A stretch of DNA of 64,000 bases from Aeromonas allosaccharophila (lineage in GTDB: Bacteria > Pseudomonadota > Gammaproteobacteria > Enterobacterales > Aeromonadaceae). The translations under genes and the position numbers were made by a program. The notes beneath the pieces were generated by a model. The model was not told the DNA's origin. It ran no database searches and saw nothing but the letters and a program-made list of their open reading frames with translations. This document shows, one piece after another, positions 17,240-26,619 of this stretch. The stretch is taken from assembly GCF_000819685.1 (NCBI RefSeq), contig NZ_CDBR01000017.1, positions 62,001 through 126,000 of the forward strand. Direction: 5' to 3'. Numbering within the stretch: position 1 is the first letter of the stretch; the number at the start of each line of letters is the position of its first letter.

Positions 17240-18655
17240 TTACTTTTCACCGAGCTGCGCGGCAATCAGCGCGGCCAGTCGGGTGAGGGCCTGCTCCAGC
17301 TGTTCGCTCCAGGGATGGGAGCTGTTGAGGCGCAGGCAGTGGTTGTGTTGCCCCTGACTGGAAAAGAGGGCGCCGGGGGCTACTGAAAAACCGCTGCCCA
17401 GAGCCTTGACGTGCAGGGCGCGGCTGTCGAAATGGGCAGGCAGCGCCAGCCAGAGGAAGTAGCCGCCATCGGGGGAGGAGATCCGCACCTCGTCCGGCAA
17501 CAGCCGTTGCAGGGCCGCCCGCATCTGCTGCTGGCGCTGGGCCAGGGTGTGGCGCAGGCGGCGAAAGTGGGCATCGACTCCGCCCTGGCGCAGCATCTCG
17601 GCCAGCGCCAGCTGGCTCGGTACATTGGTGGAGAGGGTGGACATCAGTTGCAGCCGCTGCACCCGCTCGGCATGGGGCCCCGCCACTACCCAGCCGACCC
17701 GAAAGCCCGGTGCCAGACACTTGGAAAATGAGCTGCAGAGCAGGCTGTCGCCACGCTGATCCCAGTGGCGGATCGGCTTGGGGCGCTCGCGGCCAAAGTA
17801 GACCTCCGCATAGACGTCATCCTCCACCAGCGGCACCCCATGGCTGTTGAGCAGCGCCATCAGCCGCGCTTTGTGACTATCAGGCATGGTGTGGCCGAGC
17901 GGGTGCTGTACATTGCCCATCAGCCAGCACGCCTTGATCGGCATCTGGCTGAGGGCGTCTTCCAATAGCGCCAGATCGATGCCCACCCCCGGGATGACCG
18001 GGATCTCCACCGCCTTGAGTTTCAGCCGCTCGATGGCCTGCAGGGCGCCATAGAAGGTGGGGGACTCCACCACCACCCAGTCACCGGGCTCGGTCAGCAC
18101 CTGCAGGCTGAGGGAGAGCGCCTCCATGGCGCCGGTGGTGATGATGATCTCCTGCGGATTGACCGCCACCCCGTCACTGGCGTAGCGCTGGGCGATGGCG
18201 CGGCGCAGTGCCTCGTTGCCGGGGGGCAGGTCGGCCACCGTGCTGAAGGGATCGAGCTTGCGCATGCAGCTGGCCAGCGCCCGCCCGAGCTGGGGATGGG
18301 GGAACAGGGTCGGGTCTGCCACCGACATGCCAAGGGGCACCAGATCCCGCGATTTGCTCGCCTGCAACACCTCGAACACCAGATCGTTGATATCCACCGA
18401 GCCGCTGTAGTGGGTCTGGCTCGGCGTATGCTGCACGACTTGTGGTGAGGCGGCTTTGACGTAGTAGCCGGACTGGGGGCGGGCGAGGATCCGCCCCTGA
18501 CTCTCCAGCAGTTGATAGGCCTGCAACACCGTCATGGGGCTGAGCCCGTGGGTCTTGCAGCTCTGGCGAATGGAGGGGATGCGCTCCCCCGGTTGCCAGA
18601 TGCCATCGTCGATCTGGCTTTGCAGGCGGTCGGCCAACTGCTGGTAAAGGGACAT
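17240..18655 (-). CDS. MocR/GntR-family regulator with aminotransferase domain
   Basis: 471 residues. A GntR winged HTH (about 1-75, DGIWQPGERIPSIRQ) is fused to a fold-type-I PLP aminotransferase-like domain; the PLP Lys is in SSFSKCLAPGFRVGW. MocR proteins sense PLP or a PLP adduct and control a neighbouring gene. Divergent from cydA with two direct repeats between them, a typical MocR-binding layout; thus autoregulation, and perhaps control of the bd oxidase, is likely. Similar to YjiR/PdxR-type proteins; the true effector is not known. Confidence 0.9.
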   Translation of the reverse strand: MSLYQQLADRLQSQIDDGIWQPGERIPSIRQSCKTHGLSPMTVLQAYQLLESQGRILARPQSGYYVKAASPQVVQHTPSQTHYSGSVDINDLVFEVLQASKSRDLVPLGMSVADPTLFPHPQLGRALASCMRKLDPFSTVADLPPGNEALRRAIAQRYASDGVAVNPQEIIITTGAMEALSLSLQVLTEPGDWVVVESPTFYGALQAIERLKLKAVEIPVIPGVGIDLALLEDALSQMPIKACWLMGNVQHPLGHTMPDSHKARLMALLNSHGVPLVEDDVYAEVYFGRERPKPIRHWDQRGDSLLCSSFSKCLAPGFRVGWVVAGPHAERVQRLQLMSTLSTNVPSQLALAEMLRQGGVDAHFRRLRHTLAQRQQQMRAALQRLLPDEVRISSPDGGYFLWLALPAHFDSRALHVKALGSGFSVAPGALFSSQGQHNHCLRLNSSHPWSEQLEQALTRLAALIAAQLGEK

Positions 18656-18667
18656 GATCTGGATCAG

Positions 18668-18711
18668 CTGTTATAGGTGTAATTCAATATAACTGCATCT
18701 GTTATAGGTGT
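18668..18711. promoter_or_regulatory. Pair of direct repeats, candidate MocR operator
   Basis: CTGTTATAGGTGT at 18668-18680 and again, exactly, at 18699-18711; start-to-start distance 31 bases, close to three helical turns. Located 12 bases upstream of the MocR start and 67 bases upstream of cydA. Confidence 0.65.
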
Positions 18712-18777
18712 CATGCTCCGTGATGTACTTGTCACGCACGAAACGTGCACGGCAAATACAACAAAAGAGAGTGACGC

Positions 18778-20349
18778 ATGATCAATCCGGATGACGTGGT
18801 CAGCCTGTCTCGCCTGCAATTTGGCGCCACGGCCCTGTTCCATTTCCTGTTTGTGCCCCTCACGCTGGGGCTGTCCTGGATCCTGGTGATCGCCGAGTCG
18901 GCCTATGTGATGACCGGCAAGGTGATCTATCAGGACATCACCCGCTTCTGGGGCAAACTGTTTGGCATCAACTTCGTCATGGGGGTCACCACGGGGATCA
19001 CCATGGAGTTTCAGTTCGGCACCAACTGGGCTTACTACTCCCACTATGTGGGGGATATCTTCGGTACCCCGCTGGCCATCGAGGGGCTGATGGCCTTCTT
19101 CCTCGAATCGACCCTGGTGGGGCTCTTCTTCTTTGGCTGGGACAAGCTCTCCCGCGGCAAGCACCTGCTGGTGACCATGCTGGTGGCGCTCGGCTCCAAT
19201 CTCTCGGCGCTGTGGATCCTGATCGGCAACGGTTGGATGCAAAACCCGGTGGGGGCCGAGTTCAACCTGCTGACCCAGCGGATGGAGCTGGTGGATATCG
19301 CCGCCGTGCTGTTCAATCCGGTGGCGCAGGTGAAGTTTGTTCACACCGTTGCGGCGGGCTATGTGGCCGCCTCCATGTTCGTGATGGGGGTGAGCAGCTG
19401 GTATCTGCTGCGCAAGACCGAGGTGCAGTTTGCCCTGCGCTCCTTCGCCATTGCCTCCGGCTTCGGGTTGGCGGCCATCCTCTCTGTCATTGTGCTCGGG
19501 GATGAGTCGGGTTATCGCACCGGTGAGGTGCAGAAGGTCAAGCTCGCCGCCATCGAGGCGGAGTGGCATACCGAGCCAGCGCCAGCTTCCTTTACCCTGT
19601 TTGGCTTCCCGGATCAGCAGGAGCAGACCACTCACGTCGCCATCAAGATCCCGTATCTGATGGGGATCATCGCCACCCGATCCCTCGATGAGGCGGTGAC
19701 CGGCATCAAGGATCTCAAGGTGCAGCACGAGGCGCGCATTCGCAGCGGCATGGTGGCTTCCGGTGCGCTCGAACAGATCCGCGCCGGTAACGACTCGGCC
19801 GAAAACCGGGCGCAGTTTGCCAAACACGGCAAGGATCTCGGCTACGGTCTGCTGCTCACCCCCTATGCCAGCAATATCGCCAAGGCGGGGGAGGCGGAGA
19901 TCGCCAAGGCAGTGGAGGACTCCATCCCGCAGGTAGCGCCGCTCTTCTTCGGTTTTCGCCTGATGGTGGGGCTGGGCGTCGCGATGCTGGGGCTGATGGT
20001 GGTGAGCTTTGTCCAGCTCTGCCGCAACCGGCTGCAAGACTCGCCACGGCTGCTCAAGACCCTGCTCTGGAGCATTCCGCTGCCGTGGATTGCCATCGAG
20101 GCGGGCTGGCTGGTGGCCGAACTTGGCCGTCAACCCTGGACCATCAGCGATGTGCTGCCGGTCTCGGCCTCGGTCTCTTTGCTTCAGCCGGGCCAACTCT
20201 GGTTCAGCCTCATCGCCATCTGTTCCATCTACACCCTGCTGCTGGTGGTGGAGCTGTTCCTGTTGCGCCATGTGATCCGCAAGGGGCCCGCCATTCTCCA
20301 TACCGGCCGCTACAGCGGTGAACAACCCGAACTTGCGAGGATCGCCTGA
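18778..20349 (+). CDS. cydA: CydA, cytochrome bd ubiquinol oxidase subunit I
   Basis: 523 residues, same length as E. coli CydA and containing the long Q-loop. Haem ligand His22 ([13 protein letters not shown]), a conserved [12 protein letters not shown] block with the b595 His ligand, and the GRQPWTI quinol-oxidase signature are visible. It oxidises ubiquinol and reduces O2 with high affinity at haem d. First gene of cydABX, which are translationally linked. Aeromonads often have more than one bd oxidase, so it may be a paralogue of the main cyd operon. Confidence 0.95.
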   Translation: MINPDDVVSLSRLQFGATALFHFLFVPLTLGLSWILVIAESAYVMTGKVIYQDITRFWGKLFGINFVMGVTTGITMEFQFGTNWAYYSHYVGDIFGTPLAIEGLMAFFLESTLVGLFFFGWDKLSRGKHLLVTMLVALGSNLSALWILIGNGWMQNPVGAEFNLLTQRMELVDIAAVLFNPVAQVKFVHTVAAGYVAASMFVMGVSSWYLLRKTEVQFALRSFAIASGFGLAAILSVIVLGDESGYRTGEVQKVKLAAIEAEWHTEPAPASFTLFGFPDQQEQTTHVAIKIPYLMGIIATRSLDEAVTGIKDLKVQHEARIRSGMVASGALEQIRAGNDSAENRAQFAKHGKDLGYGLLLTPYASNIAKAGEAEIAKAVEDSIPQVAPLFFGFRLMVGLGVAMLGLMVVSFVQLCRNRLQDSPRLLKTLLWSIPLPWIAIEAGWLVAELGRQPWTISDVLPVSASVSLLQPGQLWFSLIAICSIYTLLLVVELFLLRHVIRKGPAILHTGRYSGEQPELARIA

Positions 20350-21488
20350 TGGATTACGCAACCCTGAAACTCATCTGGTGGGCGCTGGTGCTCTTCATGA
20401 TGGTTGGTTTTATCGTGATGGATGGCTTCGATCTCGGCATCACCATGCTGCTGCCGGTGGTGTCGAAAGATGACGACGACCGCCGTCTGGTGATCAACAG
20501 CGTGGGGCCGGTGTGGGAGGGCAATCAGGTGTGGCTGATTGCCGGTGCCGGTGCCCTGTTCGCCGCCTGGCCGCTGGTTTATGCCGCCGCCTTCTCGGGG
20601 CTCTACATCCCCATGGTGGTGTTGCTGCTTGGCCTCTTCCTGCGTCCGGTCGGTTTTGACTATCGCAGCAAGCTGGCTGATCCGGTGTGGCGTCGCTGGT
20701 GGGATCGGGCGCTGGTGGCCGGTGGTCTGGTGCCTGCCTTGATCTTGGGCGCAGCCATTGGTCTGGTGATGGAGGGGCTGCCGTTTCGCTTCGATACGGC
20801 GCTGCGTCTGCACTACGGCGCGTTTGACTTCCACTGGGGCTGGCTGCTCTCGGTGCTGGCTACCGCCATCAGCCTGTTGCTGCTGCACGGCGCCAGCTTC
20901 TTGCAGGCCAAGGTGACGGGCACCCCTGCGCTGCGCGCACGGGGCATCGCCATCCTGCTGGCCCCGCTGGTGACCCTCTGCTACCTGCTGGCCGGTTGGC
21001 ATCTGGTGGATCTGCAAGGGTTTCAGCTGACCGGGGTGGGCACACAACCCTTTGACCCGAATGCCGCCATCAGCCCGTTGATGAAGGGGGTCACCCCGCA
21101 TGTCGCTGGCTGGCTGCACAACTACCACGAGCAGCCGCTGCTGTGGCTGGTGCCGCTCATCGGGGCGCTGGCGCCGCTGGTGAGCGGGATTGCCGCCTGG
21201 CTGGAGCGGGGCCGGATGGCGCTTCTAGCTAGCGCCATCGCCTGCGCCGCCATGCTCTGCTCGGTGGCCATCGCCCTTTTCCCCTTCGTGCTGCCTTCAT
21301 CCCTTGATGCGGTCAGTAGTTTGACCCTGTGGGACAGCACCTCCAGCTACAAGACGTTGGCCATCATGTTCGGCATCGTGCTGGTGCTGATGCCGGTCAA
21401 CCTGGGCTACACCGGCTGGGTCTATCGGGTGGTGCACGGCAAGCTCGACCGCGCCCGCATCAAGCGCGACAGCCATCAACTCTACTGA
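20349..21488 (+). CDS. cydB: CydB, cytochrome bd ubiquinol oxidase subunit II
   Basis: 379 residues, multispan membrane protein; opens [20 protein letters not shown] and continues with the conserved [10 protein letters not shown] segment, and has [12 protein letters not shown]. Its ATG overlaps the cydA stop by one base (TGATG). It stabilises CydA haems and completes the oxidase. Confidence 0.95.
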   Translation: MDYATLKLIWWALVLFMMVGFIVMDGFDLGITMLLPVVSKDDDDRRLVINSVGPVWEGNQVWLIAGAGALFAAWPLVYAAAFSGLYIPMVVLLLGLFLRPVGFDYRSKLADPVWRRWWDRALVAGGLVPALILGAAIGLVMEGLPFRFDTALRLHYGAFDFHWGWLLSVLATAISLLLLHGASFLQAKVTGTPALRARGIAILLAPLVTLCYLLAGWHLVDLQGFQLTGVGTQPFDPNAAISPLMKGVTPHVAGWLHNYHEQPLLWLVPLIGALAPLVSGIAAWLERGRMALLASAIACAAMLCSVAIALFPFVLPSSLDAVSSLTLWDSTSSYKTLAIMFGIVLVLMPVNLGYTGWVYRVVHGKLDRARIKRDSHQLY

Positions 21489-21504
21489 CTTCAAGGGATC
21501 TGCT

Positions 21505-21615
21505 ATGTGGTACTTCACCTGGATTTTGGGCCTCGGATTCGCCCTGCTGCTGGGCCTGTGCAACCTGCTCTGGCTGGAAGCGCGCTGGCAGGCGGACGAA
21601 CGGGACGGCAACTGA
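21505..21615 (+). CDS. cydX: CydX, small subunit of cytochrome bd
   Basis: 36 residues: starts MWYFTWILGLGFALLLGLCN and continues LLWLEARWQ. One membrane helix, then an acidic end. It starts 16 bases after the cydB stop, after AAGGGA. It matches the small bd-oxidase subunit CydX (E. coli 37 aa), which stabilises the haems. Missed by most gene finders because of its size. Confidence 0.93.
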   Translation: MWYFTWILGLGFALLLGLCNLLWLEARWQADERDGN

Positions 21616-21734
21616 CGGCGGGGGGCAAACCACTGCTGGTGCTGCTGGTTTACGGCGGGGGCCGCTACGTCAGCCTCGACTACTGGCTCACGCGGGCGGT
21701 AAACAAGGGGGCAGTGGTTTCCCGCACGGCATAA
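21616..21734 (+). pseudogene. Possible C-terminal remnant of DoxX/HvfX-like protein
   Basis: An open frame ending at 21734 reads KPLLVLLVYGGGRYVSLDY followed by WLTR, which resembles the C-terminal membrane helix and GGGRYSLDYLL end of DoxX/HvfX-like proteins. It has no start codon or ribosome-binding site of its own and takes the place where ybgE lies in E. coli. A truncated gene is the favoured reading, but the match is short. Confidence 0.3.
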
Positions 21735-21766
21735 CAACTCACAAAAATAACAGAGCGTGAAAAGAG

Positions 21767-21795
21767 ACGAGCGGCATATGCCGCTCGTTTTTATT
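21767..21795 (+). terminator. Terminator of the cydABX operon
   Basis: Perfect 11-bp self-complementary stem (ACGAGCGGCAT / ATGCCGCTCGT) followed by a T-rich tract; also serves the convergent MFS gene. Confidence 0.8.
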
Positions 21796-21832
21796 TGATG
21801 AAGGAAGAGGCAGTGCGGCCTACTGGCGCCGC

Positions 21833-23011
21833 TTATGCCTGACAGGCGGCGAGCCGGAGGGCTTCGCGGCGCTCGCTGACATGGGTCAGCCCATAGGCCA
21901 GCAGCACGATAAGGGCGCCGATCCAGGGGGTGTGCATCAGGCCGAGGTGCTCCACCACCAAGCCACCGACTATGGAACCGAGCGCAATGCCGACGTTGAA
22001 GGCGGCGATATTGAGGCCCGATGCCACATCCACTGCGTTGGGGGTGTGCAGCTCGGCCTGTTTGACCACCAGCACCTGCAGACCCGGCACGTTGCCGAAG
22101 GCAAAGGCGCCCCACACCAGCACGGTCAGTACCGCCAGCACCGGATGGGGGGCGGTGAAGGTGAGGGCCAGCAGCACCAGCGCCAAACCGGCAAACAGCA
22201 GCTTCAACGCAGGTAGGGGGCCCATCTTGTCGGCCAGCTTGCCGCCCCAGATATTGCCGATGGCAACCGATACCCCGTAGACCAGCAGGATCAGGCTCAC
22301 CGCACCGGCGCTAAAGCCGCTCACCTGCTGCAGGATCGGGGCGAGGAAGGTGAACGCAGTAAAGGCGCCGCCGTAACCGAGCGCCGTTTTGGCGTAGACC
22401 AGCAGCAGTGGTTTCTTGGTCAGTACCGAGAGCTGTTCGCGGATGGTCGAGGCCGCCCCCTTGGGCAGGTTATTGGGGATCAGCAGCAGGCTGCCCACCA
22501 TGGCGATCACACCGAGCAGGCTCACCACCAGAAAGGTTTCACGCCAGCCAAATACCTGACCAATCCAGGTGCCGAGTTGCACGCCGGTTACCAGCGCCAC
22601 TGTCAGACCGCTGAACATGATGGCGATGGCACTCGCCGCCTTCTCTTTGGCCACCAAGCCGGTGGCGATGGTGCTGCCCACCGAGAAGAAGACCCCGTGC
22701 GCCAGTCCGGTGAGGATGCGGGCCACAATCAGGCTCTCGTAACCGGGAGCCTGCCAGGCCAGCAGGTTGCCGGCGGTAAAGAGCGCCATCAGCCCCACCA
22801 GCAGCCACTTGCGCGGCACCTTGCCGGTGAGCGCCGTGAGCACGGGGGCGCCGATGGCTACGCCAAGGGCATAGAGGCTGACCAACAGGCCCGCGGAGGG
22901 GAGCGAGACATTGAGCTGCTGGGCTATGGTGGGGATAAGCCCCACGATCACAAATTCAGTGGTGCCGATCGCAAAGGCACTCAGGGTAAGGGCAAATAAC
23001 GCCAGTGGCAT
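21833..23011 (-). CDS. MFS transporter, DHA1 drug/sugar-efflux type
   Basis: 392 residues, 12 membrane segments. N-terminal SAFAIGTTEFVIVGLIPTIA and the motif-A-like ALTGKVPRKWLLVGL fit the DHA1/AraJ-YdhP branch of efflux transporters. A single gene with a palindrome upstream (23073-23111); the intergenic region gives no adjacent regulator. Substrate not evident. Confidence 0.85.
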   Translation of the reverse strand: MPLALFALTLSAFAIGTTEFVIVGLIPTIAQQLNVSLPSAGLLVSLYALGVAIGAPVLTALTGKVPRKWLLVGLMALFTAGNLLAWQAPGYESLIVARILTGLAHGVFFSVGSTIATGLVAKEKAASAIAIMFSGLTVALVTGVQLGTWIGQVFGWRETFLVVSLLGVIAMVGSLLLIPNNLPKGAASTIREQLSVLTKKPLLLVYAKTALGYGGAFTAFTFLAPILQQVSGFSAGAVSLILLVYGVSVAIGNIWGGKLADKMGPLPALKLLFAGLALVLLALTFTAPHPVLAVLTVLVWGAFAFGNVPGLQVLVVKQAELHTPNAVDVASGLNIAAFNVGIALGSIVGGLVVEHLGLMHTPWIGALIVLLAYGLTHVSERREALRLAACQA

Positions 23012-23351
23012 AACAACTCCTTGGATAGTGACTCCCGACGGGAGAATGGCGCCAGTATGCCGATGCGATTTGTTGGCAAAAATGACGGTGACATCAAATT
23101 ACTTTTGCCAAATCAGCAGCAATAACGCTGAGTGGGATGGAATTGCGTTGCCCGCCGCGCGAGCGCAACGCAGTGATCTGCCTCGCAGAACGGACTAAGC
23201 GCAGCTCCTTTTCTGAGCTTGCTTAAGCTCCAGTACAAGCTGGCCGCCATAGGGTTGTCCCTGTTAAACCCGTGAGTGTTGAATCCATGCGCGCTGGTGG
23301 TGTGATGGCCGCGCGCTTTCATCTACAGGCAATATCCAGCTGACAGGTAAC
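23012..23351. other. Intergenic region between divergent MFS and HAD genes
   Basis: No coding gene seen. It contains a long palindrome at 23073-23111 and a second stem-forming sequence near 23146-23170 (GCGTTGC / GCAACGC). Confidence 0.6.
23073..23111. promoter_or_regulatory. Palindrome upstream of MFS gene, candidate operator
   Basis: TTGGCAAAA (23073-23081) and TTTTGCCAA (23103-23111) are perfect inverted 9-mers separated by 21 bases, about 62 bases upstream of the MFS start. Confidence 0.4.
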
Positions 23352-24362
23352 ATGATGACATTGAACCGACTCTCCTCTCTTTTGCTGCTGTGCGGCGCCT
23401 TTGCGGTACAGGCTGGCCAGAGCGACCCCCTCTCTGCCTGGAATGACACGGCAGCCAAGCAGGCGATCACCCGCTGGGTGACCAATGCCACCGATCAGCA
23501 GCTGCCCACCTTTATTCCGCCCGAGAAGCGCCATGTGGTGTTTGACAATGACGGCACCCTTTGGCCGGAAGCGCCCATGACCTATCAGCTGCAGTTTGCG
23601 ATGGACGAGATCAAGCGTCTGGCACCAGAACACCCGGAGTGGAAGGCCGATCCCATCGTCGCGGCAGTGCTGAACAATGACCTCAAGGCCGTGGCCAAAT
23701 CGGGGGAGAAGGGGCTCGCCAAGCTGGTGGGGCTGACCCACAGCGGCATGACCACCACCGAGTTTGCCGAGCGGGTCAGCCGCTGGGTCAACAGCAGCAA
23801 GGATCCCCGTTTTGGCTGCCACTACGATCAGCTCGGTTATCTGCCGATGAAGCAGCTGCTGGGGTATCTGCGGGACAATGGCTTTCAGACCTGGATTGTC
23901 TCCGGCGGTGGCGTCGACTTTATGCGGGTGATGTCCGAGCAGATGTATGGCATCCCGCCCCAGCAGGTGATTGGCTCCTTTACCCTCGGCGAGTTTGCCC
24001 TGACCGGGGAGGGCAGCGAGATCCGCAAGACCATGAATGGCGCCTTCTTTGATGATGGCAAGGCGAAGCCGGCGGCTATCCACCTCTTTATGGGACAGCG
24101 CCCTGTGGCGGCCTTTGGCAACAGTGATGGCGATGTGCCCATGCTGCAATACACCTCGACCAACCCGGATTACCACACCTTTGGCCTGCTGCTACACCAC
24201 ACAGATGCCAAGCGCGAATACGCCTACGACAGCCATCCGCCAGCCAGCGGCAAGCTGATCGACGGGCTGGCGCAGGCAAAAGCGCGGGGCTGGGTGGTGG
24301 TCGATATGAAATCAGACTGGAATCAGGTGTTCGATCCCGCCCTCTGTCAGAACGCACCCTGA
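23352..24362 (+). CDS. Secreted HAD-family phosphatase
   Basis: 336 residues with a signal peptide (MMTLNRLSSLLLLCGAFAVQAG). The HAD motif I is VFDNDGTLW (Asp nucleophile and general acid two residues apart), motif II includes IVSGGG, and the metal Asp is in FGNSDGDVPML. The product is likely periplasmic and acts on phosphomonoesters, perhaps phosphoserine-like compounds given the resemblance to SerB-type HADs. A terminator follows. Confidence 0.87.
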   Translation: MMTLNRLSSLLLLCGAFAVQAGQSDPLSAWNDTAAKQAITRWVTNATDQQLPTFIPPEKRHVVFDNDGTLWPEAPMTYQLQFAMDEIKRLAPEHPEWKADPIVAAVLNNDLKAVAKSGEKGLAKLVGLTHSGMTTTEFAERVSRWVNSSKDPRFGCHYDQLGYLPMKQLLGYLRDNGFQTWIVSGGGVDFMRVMSEQMYGIPPQQVIGSFTLGEFALTGEGSEIRKTMNGAFFDDGKAKPAAIHLFMGQRPVAAFGNSDGDVPMLQYTSTNPDYHTFGLLLHHTDAKREYAYDSHPPASGKLIDGLAQAKARGWVVVDMKSDWNQVFDPALCQNAP

Positions 24363-24438
24363 TTGTGCGGCCGCATCTGGCGTCAATAGGTTGGCTGGAC
24401 GTTCAGCAAGCGCGGCAACGCGTGAGGCAAGAAAAGAG

Positions 24439-24470
24439 ACAGGGAGAGCATGATGCTCTCCCTGTTTTAT
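24439..24470. terminator. Terminator after HAD gene
   Basis: ACAGGGAGAGCA / TGCTCTCCCTGT perfect 12-bp stem with TGA loop, followed by TTTTAT; between convergent genes. Confidence 0.8.
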
Positions 24471-24497
24471 CTGGCTGGTCGGCAGAACCGGCCCTTT

Positions 24498-24530
24498 TTT
24501 CGCGTTAGTCTCAGGCCTTTCGCGTTAGTC
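24498..24530. repeat. Short direct repeat at end of dkgB
   Basis: TTTCGCGTTAGTC occurs at 24498-24510 and 24518-24530, the second copy spanning the dkgB stop codon (24525-24527). Confidence 0.7.
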
Positions 24531-25328
24531 CCACGCGGGGGCAAAGTCGGGATTGGCGCAGCGCTCGCCCCGATCCAGCGTGGCGATGGCGGCCATCTCC
24601 TCGCTGCTCAAGGTGATATCGAGAGCGGCCAGATTGGCGGCCTGATGCTCCCGCTTGGTGGAGCTCGGGATCACCGCCATATTTTGGGCCAGTAGCCAGG
24701 CCAGCGACACCTGCGCCGCCGATACCCCGTGGCGTTTGCCAATCTCCATCAGCAGCGGCTCGCTCAGCACCTTGCCATAGGCGAGCGGCATATAGGCGGT
24801 GACGGCGATACCGTGAGCTTTGCAGAACTCCACCACCTTGCGGTTTTGCAGCAGAGGATGAACCTCGATCTGCTGGTGGGCGATGGCCCCCGGCCCCAAG
24901 ATCTCGATAGCCTGTTTGAGCTGGGCTACGGTGAAGTTGGAGACCCCGATCTCCCGGGTCAGGCCTTGTGCCTTGGCCTCGGCCAATTGCTCCAGATAGA
25001 CCGCCATCGGCACCTCATCCTTGGGGGAGGGCCAGTGGATCAGCGTCAGATCCAGATAGTCGGTGCCCAGTTTTTCCAGGCTCACCTCAAGGCTCGGGAT
25101 CAGCTTGCCCGGGCCAAATTCGCTGGTCCACACCTTGGTGGTCAGATAGATATCCTGGCGGGAAACGGCGCTGCGGGTCAGCACGGCGCCGACCTCGGCT
25201 TCGTTGTCATAGATCTGGGCGGTATCGATATGGCGATAGCCCAGCTCCAGACCGTTGGTCAGGGTGGCAAGCAGCGGCTCGCCCTTCAGGCGGAAGGTGC
25301 CCAGACCCATGGGTGGCATATTGATCAT
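24525..25328 (-). CDS. dkgB: DkgB-like aldo-keto reductase
   Basis: 267 residues from ATG 25328 (GAGG upstream), exactly the E. coli DkgB length. Conserved AKR elements: GYRHIDTAQIYDNEAEVG with catalytic Asp and Tyr, YLTTKVW with Lys, and LIHWPSP with His, plus the NADPH-binding PSSTKREH loop. Reduces 2,5-diketo-gluconate, methylglyoxal or similar aldehydes with NADPH. A quinol-monooxygenase-like gene 65 bases upstream is probably cotranscribed. A longer upstream frame has no good start. Confidence 0.92.
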   Translation of the reverse strand: MINMPPMGLGTFRLKGEPLLATLTNGLELGYRHIDTAQIYDNEAEVGAVLTRSAVSRQDIYLTTKVWTSEFGPGKLIPSLEVSLEKLGTDYLDLTLIHWPSPKDEVPMAVYLEQLAEAKAQGLTREIGVSNFTVAQLKQAIEILGPGAIAHQQIEVHPLLQNRKVVEFCKAHGIAVTAYMPLAYGKVLSEPLLMEIGKRHGVSAAQVSLAWLLAQNMAVIPSSTKREHQAANLAALDITLSSEEMAAIATLDRGERCANPDFAPAWD

Positions 25329-25393
25329 CTCGTTCCTCAATGGGGTGGTGGTTGGCCCTTGGCGGGCTGAATGGAAAGCGGCGCAAGGGCCCG

Positions 25394-25690
25394 TCAGGCG
25401 ACCAGCTGCTGATAGCGGCGAATGGTGCTGCTGGCAAACCAGGGCTCGGCCTTGGCGACAAATTCGGTAAAGTGGGGCTGGCCCTGATGTGCGGTGAGGG
25501 CGGCTTCGCTCTCCCATACCTCGTAGAGCATCCAGCTGTTTGGATTGTCCAAGTCCTGATGCAGTTGATAGCGCTGGCAGCCCGCCTCCTGCAGCGTGGC
25601 CGCGATTAGCGGCTCAAGGGCAGCGCGAAACTGGGCGGCGAATTCGGGTTTGGCTTCAAGCTGGGCAATCACAATCACGGGTGATGACAT
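25394..25690 (-). CDS. ABM-family quinol monooxygenase-like protein
   Basis: 98 residues of the antibiotic-biosynthesis-monooxygenase ferredoxin-like fold (SPVIVIAQLEAKPEFAAQF, LYEVWESEAALTAHQGQPHF). Related to YgiN, which works without a cofactor on quinols. Its place upstream of dkgB suggests electrophile or quinone stress defence. Confidence 0.87.
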   Translation of the reverse strand: MSSPVIVIAQLEAKPEFAAQFRAALEPLIAATLQEAGCQRYQLHQDLDNPNSWMLYEVWESEAALTAHQGQPHFTEFVAKAEPWFASSTIRRYQQLVA

Positions 25691-25833
25691 TTGAACCTCC
25701 TTGGCAAAAACGAAGGGTCAGTATGCCTACCGTGACTTGCTGGAAACAGGGCGCTGGTCGCAAAACAGTATTGAGGGGAGAGCAGCAATCCGGCAGCAAG
25801 AAATACATGGCGCAAGTGCCATGGTGGCATGTA

Positions 25834-25865
25834 AAAAATGAGAAAAGGGGCGGACGTACCGCCCT
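25834..25865 (-). terminator. Terminator after VOC/DUF6404 operon
   Basis: On the minus strand: GGGCGG-TACGT-CCGCCC followed by CTTTTCTCATTTTTT, just beyond the VOC stop at 25872. Confidence 0.7.
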
Positions 25866-25871
25866 GCATCA

Positions 25872-26234
25872 TCAGGCGCGGGAAGGGTCTGACCAGACGG
25901 CAAACTCATTGCCGCTGGGCTCAACGAAGTGGAAACGGCGGCCACCGGGAAAATCGAAAAGAGGACGGTTGATGGTGCCACCGTGTTGGCTCACCTTGGC
26001 TTGAGTCGCTTCAATATCGGCGCTGAAGAACACCAGCAGGGCGCCGCCCTGAGCTGTCTGGCTGCACTGATCCGCCCGATAAAATCCGCCATCCAGCCCC
26101 TCATCGGCAAAGGCGCAGTAGTCGGGGCCGTAATCGACAAACTGCCAGCCAAATACGGCCTGAAAGAAGGCTTTAGTCGCTGCAAGATCCCGTGCAGCAA
26201 ACTCTACATAGTTCAGTTTTTCATGGACGTTCAT
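25872..26234 (-). CDS. VOC-family protein (glyoxalase/bleomycin-resistance type)
   Basis: 120 residues from ATG 26234 (GGGAGAAG upstream); the open frame extends upstream but MNVHEKLNYVEFAARDLAATKAFF fits the family start. Ends with FVEPSGNEFAVW with the conserved Glu. Metal-dependent VOC fold; substrate unknown. Its start overlaps the end of the DUF6404 gene by 14 bases, so they are co-translated. Confidence 0.86.
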   Translation of the reverse strand: MNVHEKLNYVEFAARDLAATKAFFQAVFGWQFVDYGPDYCAFADEGLDGGFYRADQCSQTAQGGALLVFFSADIEATQAKVSQHGGTINRPLFDFPGGRRFHFVEPSGNEFAVWSDPSRA

Positions 26235-26619
26235 GCCGTTCTTCTCCCTCATCATCAGCATCGATGTGCTCAGCAAGTTGCTCCCACGGAGTCAGTTTAA
26301 GTTGCTTGTGCCGTAACCTGAGGACACTGGCCATAATGAGGCCGATTAATCCCGCAAAAATGGCGGTTTGACGTAGAGCAAATAGCAGATCCATTCCCAT
26401 GGGTTGCCAGCTGAAAAACCACAACAGTATGCTCCAGATCAGTCCAAGGCCGATGCCAAATACCATAAAGTTGGTAAGCCAGCTCTCGTAATGTGGCGGT
26501 TTGACAGACCAACCCAGTTGGCGCAACAACCAGAACAAGGGGGGATTGTAGTTGGACTGCCATACCCCTTTGTGAGCCAGCTCCTGATGGGCGGCGGCCA
26601 GCCGCGCTTCAAATGTCAT
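26221..26619 (-). CDS. DUF6404-like two-helix membrane protein
   Basis: 132 residues from ATG 26619 (AAGGAT upstream). N-terminal soluble part (MTFEARLAAAHQELAHKGVW) then two membrane helices (about 60-80 and 92-110) and an acidic tail. Matches my memory of DUF6404 proteins; function unknown. Confidence 0.65.
   Translation of the reverse strand: MTFEARLAAAHQELAHKGVWQSNYNPPLFWLLRQLGWSVKPPHYESWLTNFMVFGIGLGLIWSILLWFFSWQPMGMDLLFALRQTAIFAGLIGLIMASVLRLRHKQLKLTPWEQLAEHIDADDEGEERHERP

Noticed and set aside
18664-20361. Minus-strand open frame of 565 codons opposite cydA
   Set aside because: Highly charged His/Gln-rich product from the antisense of a conserved gene; no start signal.
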